Positions 23,293 to 31,882 of a stretch of 64,000 nt of DNA are shown here, in pieces. The stretch comes from Methylorubrum populi (GTDB taxonomy: Bacteria; Pseudomonadota; Alphaproteobacteria; Rhizobiales; Beijerinckiaceae): assembly GCF_002355515.1 (NCBI RefSeq), contig NZ_AP014809.1:2194501-2258500 (forward strand). The letters are read 5' to 3'. Position 1 is the first letter of the stretch, and every line of letters starts with the position of its first letter. The notes beneath the pieces were generated by a model, which did not search any database, was not told the DNA's origin, and worked only from the letters and a program-made list of their open reading frames with translations. The translations under genes and the position numbers were made by a program.

Positions 23293-24675
23293 ATGCCCTA
23301 TCGCCACACCGTCGGTCCCAGAGCCCACGTCTTCGCCGATCTGGCGACGCTGATGGCGAAGGCGACCCCGGTGCGCTCCGGCGACTGCCTCGCGGGCATC
23401 GCCGCCGAATCGGCCGAGGAGAACATGGCCGCGCGCTGGTGCCTCGCCGAGGTTCCGCTCAGGGAGATCCTGTCGCGTCCGCTGATTCCCTACGAGGAGG
23501 ACGATGTCACCCGCCTGATTCTCGACGACCACGACGAGACGGCCTTCGCCGAGATCGCCGGTCTGACGGTCGGGGATTTCCGCGAGTTCCTGCTCACCGC
23601 CTCCTCCGAGACGCTGGCGCGAATCGCTCCCGGCGTGACGCCGGAGATCGCCGCGGCGGTGAGCAAGATCATGCGCAACCAGGATCTGATCTTGGTCGCC
23701 CGGAAGTGCCGGGTGATCACGCGGTTCCGCAACACGATCGGCCTGCCCGGGACGCTCGCGGTGCGGCTCCAGCCCAACCATCCGACCGACGATCCGGCGG
23801 GCGTCACCGCCTCGATCCTCGACGGTCTCGCCTATGGCTGCGGCGATGCGGTGATCGGCATCAACCCGGTCTCCGACTCGATCCAGACCATGGGCAGCCT
23901 GCTCAGCCTGTTCGACAGCATCATCGGCCGGCTGGAAATTCCGACGCAGGCCTGCGTGCTCACCCACGTCACCACCACCCTCGACGCGATGAACCGCGGC
24001 CTGCCGGTCGATCTGGTGTTCCAGTCGATCGCGGGGACGCAAAGGGCCAATGCGAGCTTCGGCGTCACGCTGCCGATCCTGCAGGAGGCGCATGAGGCGG
24101 CGCTCGCGCTCAAGCGCGGCACGCTCGGCGACAACGTGATGTATTTCGAGACCGGCCAGGGTTCGGCGCTCTCGGCGGATGCCCATCACGGCATCGACCA
24201 GCAGACCCTGGAGGCCCGCGCCTACGCCGTCGCCCGGCGCTACCGGCCGCTCCTCGTCAACACCGTCGTCGGCTTCATCGGCCCGGAATACCTCTACGAT
24301 GGCAAGGAGATCATCCGCGCCGGCCTGGAGGACCATTTCTGCGGTAAGCTGATGGGCGTGCCGCTGGGCGTCGACGTCTGTTACACCAACCATGCCGAGG
24401 CCGATCAGGACGATATGGACACGCTGCTGACCCTGCTCGGGGCGGCGGGCTGCACCTACGTGATGGGCATTCCCGGCGCCGACGACGTGATGCTGAACTA
24501 CCAGTCCACCTCGTTCCATGATCAGCTCTACATCCGTGAGGTGCTGGGCCTGAGGCGAGCGCCCGAATTCGAGGAATGGCTCGCCCGGATCGGTCTCACC
24601 GACGCGAACGGCGCGCTTCTGCCCGGCGGGGCCGAGGCCCGCCTGCTCACCGCCGCCCCGGAGCTGGCCGCATGA
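23293..24675 (+). CDS. eutB: Ethanolamine ammonia-lyase large subunit
   Basis: A 460-residue protein from ATG 23293 with AAGGAG upstream; length matches EutB. The TIM-barrel catalytic subunit of the adenosylcobalamin enzyme that converts ethanolamine to acetaldehyde and ammonia. Landmarks: LARIAPGVTPEIAAAVSKIM, GTLAVRLQPNHPTDDPAGVT, DAVIGINPVSDSIQTMGSLL, FETGQGSALSADAHHGIDQQ, GKLMGVPLGVDVCYTNHAEA. Coupled to eutC by ATGA. No reactivase (eutA) or microcompartment genes are seen nearby, so the pathway is probably used cytoplasmically. Confidence 0.95.
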   Translation: MPYRHTVGPRAHVFADLATLMAKATPVRSGDCLAGIAAESAEENMAARWCLAEVPLREILSRPLIPYEEDDVTRLILDDHDETAFAEIAGLTVGDFREFLLTASSETLARIAPGVTPEIAAAVSKIMRNQDLILVARKCRVITRFRNTIGLPGTLAVRLQPNHPTDDPAGVTASILDGLAYGCGDAVIGINPVSDSIQTMGSLLSLFDSIIGRLEIPTQACVLTHVTTTLDAMNRGLPVDLVFQSIAGTQRANASFGVTLPILQEAHEAALALKRGTLGDNVMYFETGQGSALSADAHHGIDQQTLEARAYAVARRYRPLLVNTVVGFIGPEYLYDGKEIIRAGLEDHFCGKLMGVPLGVDVCYTNHAEADQDDMDTLLTLLGAAGCTYVMGIPGADDVMLNYQSTSFHDQLYIREVLGLRRAPEFEEWLARIGLTDANGALLPGGAEARLLTAAPELAA

Positions 24676-25454
24676 GCACGCAGACCGATCCCCTCTGGCA
24701 GCGGCTCGCCCGCCTCACCCCCGCCCGGATCGGCCTCGGCCGCGCCGGCGCCGGCCTGCCGACCCGCGAGGTGCTCAAGTTCGGCCTCGCCCACGCCCAG
24801 GCGCGCGACGCCGTCCACACCCCGATGGATGCCGCCGCGATCGCGGAGGCCGTCGAGGCTCTGGGTCTGCCGACCGTGACCGTGACCTCCGGCGCAGAGG
24901 ATCGGGCGACCTATCTGCGCCGCCCCGATTACGGGCGCCGGCTCTCGCCGGAGAGCCTGAAGGTCCTGTCCGATTCTGCGGGCGAGCCCGTCGATCTCGC
25001 CCTGGTCGTCGCCGACGGCCTCTCGGCCCGCGCGGTCCACGAGGGTGCCGCCGCGCTGCTCGCCGCCTTCAAGCCCTATGCGGAGCGGGCCGGCTGGCGC
25101 CTCGCCCCGGTGACCATCGCCACGCAGGCCCGTGTCGCGCTGGGGGACATGGCCGGGGCGGCGCTGAAGGCCCGCGCGGTCGTGGTGGTGATCGGCGAGC
25201 GCCCCGGCCTGTCCTCGCCCGACAGCCTCGGCCTCTACGTCACCTTCGATCCCAGGCCCGGGCGCTCGGATGCGGAGCGAAACTGCATCTCGAACGTCCG
25301 CCCGGCGGGCCTCAGCTTCGAGCTCGCCGCGTTCAAGCTGGACTGGCTGCTGACCCAGGCCTTTTCCCGCGGGCTGACGGGCGTCAACCTGAAGGACGAG
25401 AGCGACCGCCTGATCGAGGCGAGCGTTCCTGATCCTGCGATCCCCGCGCGCTGA
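24672..25454 (+). CDS. eutC: Ethanolamine ammonia-lyase small subunit
   Basis: A 260-residue protein whose ATG overlaps the eutB stop by 4 bases. Landmarks of EutC: TPARIGLGRAGAGLPTREVL, DLALVVADGLSARAVHEGAA, VVVVIGERPGLSSPDSLGLY, SDAERNCISNVRPAGLSFEL. It helps bind adenosylcobalamin and completes the oligomer with EutB. Standard length, intact. Confidence 0.95.
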   Translation: MSTQTDPLWQRLARLTPARIGLGRAGAGLPTREVLKFGLAHAQARDAVHTPMDAAAIAEAVEALGLPTVTVTSGAEDRATYLRRPDYGRRLSPESLKVLSDSAGEPVDLALVVADGLSARAVHEGAAALLAAFKPYAERAGWRLAPVTIATQARVALGDMAGAALKARAVVVVIGERPGLSSPDSLGLYVTFDPRPGRSDAERNCISNVRPAGLSFELAAFKLDWLLTQAFSRGLTGVNLKDESDRLIEASVPDPAIPAR

Positions 25455-25955
25455 GCCCGCTCGACGCAGCGCGACAGCCTCGCCCCGAAGTGAGATGCCT
25501 GCCCTCGCAATATTGCCGCGGGCAGGATCCAGGTGTCGATGCCGGGGATCGCCGCGGATACTGATCCGGCGCAGTCGTCATGGCCGGTTGCGCCGCCGCA
25601 GGCCTCGCGGTCCGAGGACGAGAACGTCCAGAATTCTGACCGGGAAAATCACCCTCTCGCGGGACCGCGGGAGGGTGGATGCACGTTGACCGTGCAAAGT
25701 CTTCCGGAGACCGGCGTAAGCTCGGCTGTTGCGGCCCCGACACACCGCGAAAGCAACCTGACTTTGCCTTGAGCTGTGCCTTTGAGCGCCGCAATCCCAC
25801 CATAAACCGGGACGACTTCCGGGGTCGCGGTAAACGCTGTCGCTCCAACGCCTTACCGCGGAGTTTCGAGGGCGTCGAAGGACGTTTTTCCGCGCTGGAC
25901 CGTAACAGGCAGCGCGGCCTCGGGGGCGTAACGGGACCGGGGCACGAGATCAGCG
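25455..25955. other. Long intergenic region before ilvD
   Basis: About 500 bases without a supported gene. It contains a strong hairpin at 25650-25677 and several out-of-frame readings that do not look like protein. It may hold the ilvD promoter and an untranslated leader, but no recognised attenuator peptide or riboswitch could be identified by eye. Confidence 0.4.
25650..25677. repeat. Hairpin between eutC and ilvD
   Basis: CACCCTCTCGCGG and CCGCGGGAGGGTG form a 13-bp stem with one G-U pair and a 2-base centre. On the minus strand it is followed by ATTTTCCC, on the plus strand by GATGCACG. It could end eutBC transcription or be a leader structure of ilvD; without a T-run on the plus strand this is open. 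Confidence 0.5.
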
Positions 25956-27686
25956 ATGGACGCGCGTCAGACCGACAAGTCGAAGCTGCCGAGCCGGCAC
26001 GTGACGGAAGGGCCCGAGCGCGCGCCGCACCGCTCGTACCTCTACGCCATGGGCCTGACCACCGAGCAGATCCACCAGCCGCTAGTGGGTGTCGCCTCGT
26101 GCTGGAACGAGGCCGCGCCCTGCAACATCTCGCTGATGCGCCAGGCCCAGGCCGTGAAGAAGGGCGTCGCCGCCGCCCACGGCACCCCGCGCGAGTTCTG
26201 CACCATCACCGTCACCGACGGCATCGCCATGGGGCACGGCGGCATGCGCGCCTCGCTGCCGTCGCGCGAGGTCATCGCCGACTCGGTCGAGCTGACCATC
26301 CGCGGCCATTCCTACGACGCCCTGGTCGGCCTGGCCGGCTGCGACAAGTCCCTGCCCGGCATGATGATGGCGATGGTGCGCCTCAACGTGCCCTCGATCT
26401 TCATCTACGGCGGCTCGATCCTGCCCGGATCCTTCCGCGGCCGGCCGGTCACCGTGCAGGACCTGTTCGAGGCGGTCGGCAAGGTCGCCGTCGGCGACAT
26501 GAGCCTCGACGATCTCGACGAACTGGAGCGGGTCGCCTGCCCCTCGGCCGGCGCTTGCGGTGCGCAATTCACCGCCAACACCATGGCCACGGTCTCCGAG
26601 GCGATCGGCCTCGCGCTGCCCTACTCGGCCGGCGCGCCCGCCCCTTACGAGATCCGCGACCAATTCTGCGCCGCCGCCGGCGAGAAGGTGATGGAGCTGA
26701 TCGCCAAGAACATCCGCCCGCGCGACATCGTCACCCGCAAGGCGCTCGAGAATGCCGCCGCGACGGTGGCGGCCTCCGGTGGCTCGACCAACGCGGCCCT
26801 GCACCTGCCGGCGATCGCGCACGAGTGCGGCATCGAGTTCACCCTGTTCGACGTCGCCGAGATCTTCCGCAAGACGCCCTACATCGCCGACCTGAAGCCC
26901 GGCGGGCGGTATGTGGCCAAGGACATGTTCGAGGTCGGCGGCATCCCGCTGCTGATGAAGACGCTGCTCGACCACGGTTTTCTGCACGGCGATTGCCTGA
27001 CGGTGACCGGCCGCACGATCGCGGAAAACCTCGCCAAGGTCGCCTGGAACCCGGATCAGGACGTGGTGCGCCCGGCCGACCAGCCGATCACCGTCACCGG
27101 CGGCGTGGTCGGCCTCAAGGGCAACCTCGCCCCCGAGGGGGCGATCGTGAAGGTCGCCGGCATGTCGGCCGAGAAACAGGTCTTCACCGGACCGGCCCGC
27201 GTCTTCGACGGCGAGGAGGCCTGTTTCGAGGCGGTGCAGAACCGCACCTACAAGCCCGGTGAAGTTCTGGTCATCCGCTACGAGGGCCCGAAGGGAGGCC
27301 CCGGCATGCGCGAGATGCTCTCGACCACCGCCGCCCTCTACGGCCAGGGCATGGGCGACAAGGTGGCGCTCATCACCGACGGGCGCTTCTCCGGCGCGAC
27401 CCGCGGCTTCTGCGTCGGCCATGTCGGCCCGGAAGCCGCCATCGGCGGGCCGATCGGTCTCCTGCGCGACGGCGACGTCATCACGCTCGACGCGATCAAG
27501 GGCACGCTGGACGTGGCGCTCTCCGACGAGGAGCTCGCCCAGCGCCGGGCCGCGTGGACGCCGCGGGGCAATTCCGCGACCTCCGGTTACCTCTGGAAAT
27601 ATGCGCAGACCGTCGGGCCTGCGGTGAACGGCGCCGTGACCCATCCGGGCGGCGCCAGGGAGACGCAGAGCTATGCCGATATCTAG
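25956..27686 (+). CDS. ilvD: Dihydroxy-acid dehydratase
   Basis: A 576-residue protein, typical length of IlvD. It removes water from 2,3-dihydroxy-isovalerate/-methylvalerate in valine and isoleucine synthesis using an Fe-S cluster. Cluster cysteine motifs: [25 protein letters not shown], and [17 protein letters not shown]. The C-terminal signature [20 protein letters not shown] is present. The start at 25956 lacks a strong Shine-Dalgarno. The 3' end overlaps the start of the ExoR-like gene by 14 bases. Confidence 0.93.
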   Translation: MDARQTDKSKLPSRHVTEGPERAPHRSYLYAMGLTTEQIHQPLVGVASCWNEAAPCNISLMRQAQAVKKGVAAAHGTPREFCTITVTDGIAMGHGGMRASLPSREVIADSVELTIRGHSYDALVGLAGCDKSLPGMMMAMVRLNVPSIFIYGGSILPGSFRGRPVTVQDLFEAVGKVAVGDMSLDDLDELERVACPSAGACGAQFTANTMATVSEAIGLALPYSAGAPAPYEIRDQFCAAAGEKVMELIAKNIRPRDIVTRKALENAAATVAASGGSTNAALHLPAIAHECGIEFTLFDVAEIFRKTPYIADLKPGGRYVAKDMFEVGGIPLLMKTLLDHGFLHGDCLTVTGRTIAENLAKVAWNPDQDVVRPADQPITVTGGVVGLKGNLAPEGAIVKVAGMSAEKQVFTGPARVFDGEEACFEAVQNRTYKPGEVLVIRYEGPKGGPGMREMLSTTAALYGQGMGDKVALITDGRFSGATRGFCVGHVGPEAAIGGPIGLLRDGDVITLDAIKGTLDVALSDEELAQRRAAWTPRGNSATSGYLWKYAQTVGPAVNGAVTHPGGARETQSYADI

Positions 27687-28560
27687 GACCGTCCCTTTCC
27701 GGCCCGCGCGGCCGGCCGGGGTCGATCTAGGTCGGCTCCGCGCGGGTCTGCTCGCTGGATTTCTGGGATTTTGCCTGGCGGTGGCCGCCGTCGATCCCGG
27801 CACGGCGCTCGACGCGACCGCGCGCACCCCGGTCCCCGAGAAGGGGTATCGCTCGGGCCGCGACGCCCTGCGCTCGGGCGTGCGCGACTACAACGCGGGC
27901 GACAAGCAGGGCGCCGTGCGCGCGCTCGAATACGCCGCCGACCAGGGCCAGACCCTGGCGCTGTGGAAGCTCGGCCGCATGTATGCGGACGGCGACGGCG
28001 TGCCCCACGACGATCTCAAGGCGTTCGAGTATTTCTCGCGCATCGCCGACGACAACACCGACGACTCCCCCGACACCCCGAATTCGGGCGTGGTGGCGAG
28101 CGCCTTCAACGCGCTCGGAACCTACTTCCTCGAGGGGATCAAGGGCACCTACGTGCGCCCGAACGCCGAGCGCGCCTACGACATGTTCAACTACGCGGCG
28201 TCATATTTCGGCGACCCCAACGCGCAGTACAACCTCGCCCGGCTCTACCTCGACGGCACCGGCGTCGAGCAGGATCCGCGCAAGGCCGCGCGCTGGTTCA
28301 ACCTCGCCGCCGAGAAGGGCCACCGCCCGGCCCAGGCGCTGCTCGGCGACATGCTCGTCAACGGCACCGGCGTCCAGCGCCAGACCGTCAAGGGTCTGAC
28401 CTGGCTCGCCATCGCCCGTACCGGCGTGCAGGGGACGGCGGACAGCTGGATCGTCAACCTCTACGACAAGGCCTGGGCCTCGGCGAGCGAGGCCGACCGG
28501 GCCGACGCGCTGGCGCAGGCGCAATCGTTGCCCACGGGCTCGACCCGGCGGCGGCGGTAA
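27673..28560 (+). CDS. ExoR-like Sel1-repeat periplasmic regulator
   Basis: A 295-residue protein with an N-terminal hydrophobic segment (LLAGFLGFCLAVAAVDPGTA, residues 28-48), so probably exported. It carries Sel1-type repeats: GQTLALWKLGRMYADGDGVP then DDLKAFEYFSRIADDN; AQYNLARLYLDGTGVEQDPR; AQALLGDMLVNGTGVQRQTV. The layout and the WKLxRMYADGxGV-DD-AFEYxSRIA stretch are strongly reminiscent of rhizobial ExoR, which represses the ExoS/ChvI two-component system and exopolysaccharide genes. The match is from memory of the family. It overlaps ilvD by 14 bases, so it may be cotranscribed with it. Confidence 0.68.
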   Translation: MPISRTVPFRPARPAGVDLGRLRAGLLAGFLGFCLAVAAVDPGTALDATARTPVPEKGYRSGRDALRSGVRDYNAGDKQGAVRALEYAADQGQTLALWKLGRMYADGDGVPHDDLKAFEYFSRIADDNTDDSPDTPNSGVVASAFNALGTYFLEGIKGTYVRPNAERAYDMFNYAASYFGDPNAQYNLARLYLDGTGVEQDPRKAARWFNLAAEKGHRPAQALLGDMLVNGTGVQRQTVKGLTWLAIARTGVQGTADSWIVNLYDKAWASASEADRADALAQAQSLPTGSTRRRR

Positions 28561-28611
28561 CTTCCGTCAGCGCTGACCCATGGATCCCGGGCCCGTCCGA
28601 GATCCGCAAAC

Positions 28612-28632
28612 GCTCGCCCGAGTCGGGCGAGC
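28612..28632. terminator. Bidirectional hairpin between convergent genes
   Basis: GCTCGCCCGA, centre G, TCGGGCGAGC: a perfect 10-bp stem between the ends of the ExoR-like gene (28560) and xthA (28761). No T-run, so termination is inferred from position. Confidence 0.5.
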
Positions 28633-28760
28633 CTGACTAAGGGCGGGGAGCGCCTCGCGGGCCCGAGGGGCGAGGGGCCAGCGTTGACGATGGCGCTTCC
28701 CTCACCCGTAATCCACGGGAGCCTGCCCGCTGCCGCGAAGGCGAGGGGGCAGGCGACGAT

Positions 28761-29555
28761 TCACCCGTCGCTCAGCTCCACCGTCACCGGCACGTGGTCG
28801 GACGGCTTCTCCAGCCCGCGCAGGTGCTTCTGCACCGAGGCCGAGACGAGGCGGTCGGCGGCCTGGGGCGAGAGCAGCAGGTGGTCGATGCGGATGCCCT
28901 GATTCCGCGGCCAGCACCCGGCCTGATAGTCCCAGAAGGTGTAGAGCCCCGCGCTCGGCTCGCAGGCCCGCAGGCCGTCCGTAAAGCCCTCGGCGAGCAG
29001 CGCGCGGAAGGCGCGGCGGGTCTCGGGCAGGAACAGCGCGTCCTGGGTCCAGGCGGCCGGATCGGCGGCGTCCTCGGGCTCGGGGATCACGTTGAAGTCG
29101 CCCGCCAGCACGAGGGCGTCCTCGGAGGCCATCAGGGCGCGGGCATGGCTCCGCAGGCGAGCCATGAAGGCGAGCTTGTAGCTGTATTTCGGCCCCGGCG
29201 CCGGGTTGCCGTTCGGCAGGTAGATCGAGGCGACCCGCACCGGCGCCACGTCCTCGCCATGCACCAGCGCCTCGATGTAGCGCGCCTGCTCGTCCTCCGC
29301 GTCGCCCGGCAGGCCGCGCAGCAATTGGGTGTATCGAAGCGGCGCGCGCACCAGCAGGGCGACGCCGTTATAGGCCTTCTGCCCCAGCGTCTCGACCGCG
29401 TAGCCCGCCGCCTCGATCTCCTCCCGCGGGAAGGCCGCATCCTGGCATTTCAGCTCCTGAAGGCAGACCACGTCGGGCCTCGCCTCGTCGAGGAAGCCCA
29501 GCAGGTGGCCGACCCGCTGCTTGATCGAGTTGACGTTCCAAGTGGTGATCCGCAT
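28761..29555 (-). CDS. xthA: Exodeoxyribonuclease III
   Basis: A 264-residue protein from ATG 29555 (MRITTWNVNSIKQRV); 24 upstream codons in frame are proline-rich and not typical. It is an endonuclease/exonuclease/phosphatase-fold AP endonuclease with all landmarks: WNVNSIKQR, CLQELKCQDAAFP, IYLPNGNPAPGPK, LAGDFNVIPEPED, GIRIDHLLLSPQAAD, KPSDHVPVTVEL. It acts in base-excision DNA repair. Length is normal for XthA. Confidence 0.93.
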   Translation of the reverse strand: MRITTWNVNSIKQRVGHLLGFLDEARPDVVCLQELKCQDAAFPREEIEAAGYAVETLGQKAYNGVALLVRAPLRYTQLLRGLPGDAEDEQARYIEALVHGEDVAPVRVASIYLPNGNPAPGPKYSYKLAFMARLRSHARALMASEDALVLAGDFNVIPEPEDAADPAAWTQDALFLPETRRAFRALLAEGFTDGLRACEPSAGLYTFWDYQAGCWPRNQGIRIDHLLLSPQAADRLVSASVQKHLRGLEKPSDHVPVTVELSDG

Positions 29556-29724
29556 GGGGCTCGGAGGAGGCTCGGCCGGAGGGGCTCCCGTCATCGGGCC
29601 TTCGCGCGGTCCTGGCAAGGCGGGCACGGCGCGGCGGGCGTGAACAGCGCCCGACGAAGCGAAAAGCTTGGGGCCGCGAAGGCGATTGCCGGCGCGTGAG
29701 GCCAGAGGAGAAACCCTTGGACGC

Positions 29725-29732
29725 GTCGTGGT
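29725..29732. repeat. Target-site duplication of the IS, left copy
   Basis: GTCGTGGT directly precedes the left inverted repeat and recurs at 31055-31062 right after the right inverted repeat. Eight-base duplications are normal for IS256-family transposition. Confidence 0.9.
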
Positions 29733-29764
29733 GGGACTGTCAGGATTTCCGTGTGTGGCCGGGC
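29733..29764 (+). repeat. IS left terminal inverted repeat
   Basis: 32 bases, perfect inverse of 31023-31054; begins GGGACTGTCAGGATTTCC. Confidence 0.95.
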
Positions 29765-29789
29765 ATAATGGGCAACAAGGAGTCCCACT

Positions 29790-31013
29790 ATGTCACGACG
29801 CAAAGAACCTGCCATACCGAATGAGCTTCTCGATCAGCTTTTGGCGGGCGGCACTGCCAGTGCCGCCTTCGAGCAGGGCGGTCTGCTCGATTCGCTGAAG
29901 AAGGCGCTGACAGAGCGTGCCCTGAATGCGGAGATGGATCACCACCTCGCTGGCGAAGACGGCGCCGGCAACATGCGCAACGGCTACGGTCGGAAGACGG
30001 TAATGACCGACACCGGCAAGTTGGCGATCGACGTGCCGCGCGATCGCCAGTCGAGCTTCGACCCGCAGTTGATCGCCAAGTATCAACGCCGCTTTCCCGG
30101 CTTCGACGACAAGATCGTGTCGATGTACGCGCGCGGCATGAGCACCCGCGAGATCACCAGGCACCTGCACGATCTATACGGCATCGACGTCTCACCCGAT
30201 TTGATTAGCACGGTGACCGACGCCGTGCTCGATGAGGTCGCCACTTGGCAGCAGCGGCCGCTCGATCCGGTTTACCCGCTGGTCTTCTTCGACGCGATCC
30301 GGGTCAAGATCCGCGACGAGGGCATGGTGCGCAACAAGGCGATCCACATTGCGCTGGGCGTCCGCGCCGACGGCGCAAAGGAGGTGCTCGGCTTGTGGCT
30401 CGAGCAGAATGAGGGTGCCAAGTTCTGGCTTCGGGTGATGAACGAGCTTCGCAACCGTGGCGTTGAAGACATCCTGCTGGCCGTCGTTGACGGCCTGAAG
30501 GGCTTTCCCGATGCGATCACCGCAGTGTTCCCCGATGCGATCGTCCAGACCTGCATCGTTCACCTGCTGCGCAACTCGATGGACTTCGTCTCCTGGAAGG
30601 ACCGAAAGAACCTCGCCAGCGCGCTCAAGGAGATTTACCGTGCCACCGACGCAGATGCCGCCGAAAAGGCGCTGACAGCATTTGAGGCTGGCCCTTGGGG
30701 GCAGCGCTATCCCGCCATCGGCCAGAGCTGGCGGCGCGCCTGGGGCGAGGTGATCCCGTTTTTTGCGTTCCCCGACGAGGTCCGCCGGATCATCTACACT
30801 ACGAACGCCATCGAAGCTTTGAACTCGAAGCTCAGGCGGGCTGTCAGGGCCAGGGGACACTTCCCCAGCGACGAGGCCGCCACCAAGCTGCTCTACCTGA
30901 TCTTGAATCGGTCGGAGAAAGAGTGGAAGATGCCACCACGTGAGTGGACCATGGCGAAGGCGCAATTTGCCGTGATCTTCGGCGAACGTTTCATCAGAGC
31001 CATGGCGGCCTGA
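29790..31013 (+). CDS. IS256-family (mutator-type) transposase
   Basis: A 407-residue DDE transposase of the transposase_mut class. Catalytic regions: first Asp in LVFFDAIRVKIRDEG, second Asp in LAVVDGLKGFPDAITAVF, Glu in TTNAIEALNSKLRRA. The N-terminal helical region (MSRRKEPAIPNELLDQLLAG) and ALNAEMDHHLAGEDGAGNMR then NGYGRKTV are typical. Full length and undamaged, so probably active. The stop lies 10 bases before the right inverted repeat. Confidence 0.96.
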   Translation: MSRRKEPAIPNELLDQLLAGGTASAAFEQGGLLDSLKKALTERALNAEMDHHLAGEDGAGNMRNGYGRKTVMTDTGKLAIDVPRDRQSSFDPQLIAKYQRRFPGFDDKIVSMYARGMSTREITRHLHDLYGIDVSPDLISTVTDAVLDEVATWQQRPLDPVYPLVFFDAIRVKIRDEGMVRNKAIHIALGVRADGAKEVLGLWLEQNEGAKFWLRVMNELRNRGVEDILLAVVDGLKGFPDAITAVFPDAIVQTCIVHLLRNSMDFVSWKDRKNLASALKEIYRATDADAAEKALTAFEAGPWGQRYPAIGQSWRRAWGEVIPFFAFPDEVRRIIYTTNAIEALNSKLRRAVRARGHFPSDEAATKLLYLILNRSEKEWKMPPREWTMAKAQFAVIFGERFIRAMAA

Positions 31014-31022
31014 TGATCAACC

Positions 31023-31054
31023 GCCCGGCCACACACGGAAATCCTGACAGTCCC
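31023..31054 (-). repeat. IS right terminal inverted repeat
   Basis: 32 bases, perfect inverse of 29733-29764. The second target-duplication copy GTCGTGGT follows at 31055-31062. Confidence 0.95.
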
Positions 31055-31724
31055 GTCGTGGTTCGAGCCGGTGCGGGCCTATTGCGAGCGCGGCGATGCC
31101 GGCTTCTGGGCCGAGCCGGTCAACGCGCTGACCAACGCCGCCTTCCTGGTCGCGGCCGGCCTCGCGGCGCGGCGCGCCCGCGGCGACGGGCCGGTCCTGG
31201 CGCTCGCTGCCGTGACCTTCGTGGTCGGGATCGGCTCGTTCCTGTTCCACACCCTGGCGAACCGCTGGTCGATGCTGGCCGACGTGATCCCCATCGCCGT
31301 CTTCATCTACGGCTACTTCGCCCTCGCCATGGCCCGCTTCTTCGACCTCCGTCCGCTGGCGGCCACCGCGATCACCATGGCCTTCGCCGCCCTCAGTTTC
31401 GGCCTGAGCCCGGCCCTCGACGCGCTGACGGGGCGCTCGGTCTCGGCTCTCACCAACGGCTCGATCGACTACGTGCCGGCGGTGCTGGCACTCCTCGGCG
31501 TTGGCCTCGCGCTGCTGAAGCGGGCGCCCGGCACCGCCCGTTCCGTGCTCGTGACCGCCGGCCTCTTCCTCGTCTCGCTCACCTTCCGCACGGCCGATCT
31601 GGGCCTCTGCCCGCGCCTGCCGCTCGGCACGCATTTCCTCTGGCACGTGCTCAACGCGGTGGTGCTCTACCGCCTGCTGATCGCGGCCGCACGCTTCAGG
31701 GCCTGAGGCCTCGATCCGGGGATT

Positions 31725-31770
31725 GCAAAGGAATCATCCCTTTGCCGGGGTATCGGGGCAGCGCCCCGAT
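31725..31770. repeat. Tandem hairpins after the ceramidase-like gene
   Basis: GCAAAGG / CCTTTGC (31725-31745, 7-base loop) is followed by ATCGGGGC / GCCCCGAT (31752-31770, 3-base loop). They lie directly after the gene end and could terminate it; they also abut the dispersed repeat at 31776. Confidence 0.55.
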
Positions 31771-31775
31771 CTCCC

Positions 31776-31846
31776 TGCGCTAGGGATCTGTTTTTGCATC
31801 ATCTTTTTCCGAAAGCCGCAAACCACCTTTCGGGATGATGCTTTAG
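31776..31846 (-). repeat. 71-bp dispersed repeat, copy 1
   Basis: This stretch, read on the minus strand, matches 53557-53627 at 70 of 71 positions (CTAAAGC here, CTAGAGC there). It contains an internal dyad (CATCATC ... GATGATG). It sits between the ceramidase-like gene and prpE. The shared sequence is clear; what the element does is unknown. Confidence 0.8.
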
Positions 31847-31851
31847 ACCCG

Positions 31852-31871
31852 CGAAAGGGCTCGCCCTTTCG
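31852..31871. repeat. Hairpin beyond prpE
   Basis: CGAAAGGGC, TC, GCCCTTTCG: perfect 9-bp arms 12 bases past the prpE stop. A possible prpE terminator, though no T-run follows on the minus strand. Confidence 0.5.
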
Positions 31872-31882
31872 AAACCTCGATT

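Larger units (their letters stand above)
29733..31054 (+). mobile_element. IS256-family insertion sequence
   Basis: A 1322-bp element bounded by 32-bp perfect inverted repeats (29733-29764 and 31023-31054, each starting GGGACTGTCAGG from its end) and an 8-bp target duplication GTCGTGGT on both sides. One transposase gene fills it. Perfect ends and duplication show it is complete and inserted recently. Confidence 0.95.
29717..31706 (+). pseudogene. Ceramidase-like membrane protein gene split by an IS element
   Basis: Removing the IS (29733-31054) and one copy of the 8-bp target repeat restores a continuous frame from TTG 29717: (M)DASWFEPVRAYCERGDAGF and onward, with GAGGAG at 29705-29710. 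The rest of the gene (31063-31706) has about seven hydrophobic segments and ceramidase-family marks: WAEPVNALTNAAFL, GIGSFLFHTLANRW, and GTHFLWHVLNAVVLY near the end. These hydrolases cleave amide bonds of ceramide-like lipids or are of unknown bacterial role. A truncated protein could start at GTG 31071 and lack only about 11 residues, if a promoter reads in from the IS. Confidence 0.75.
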
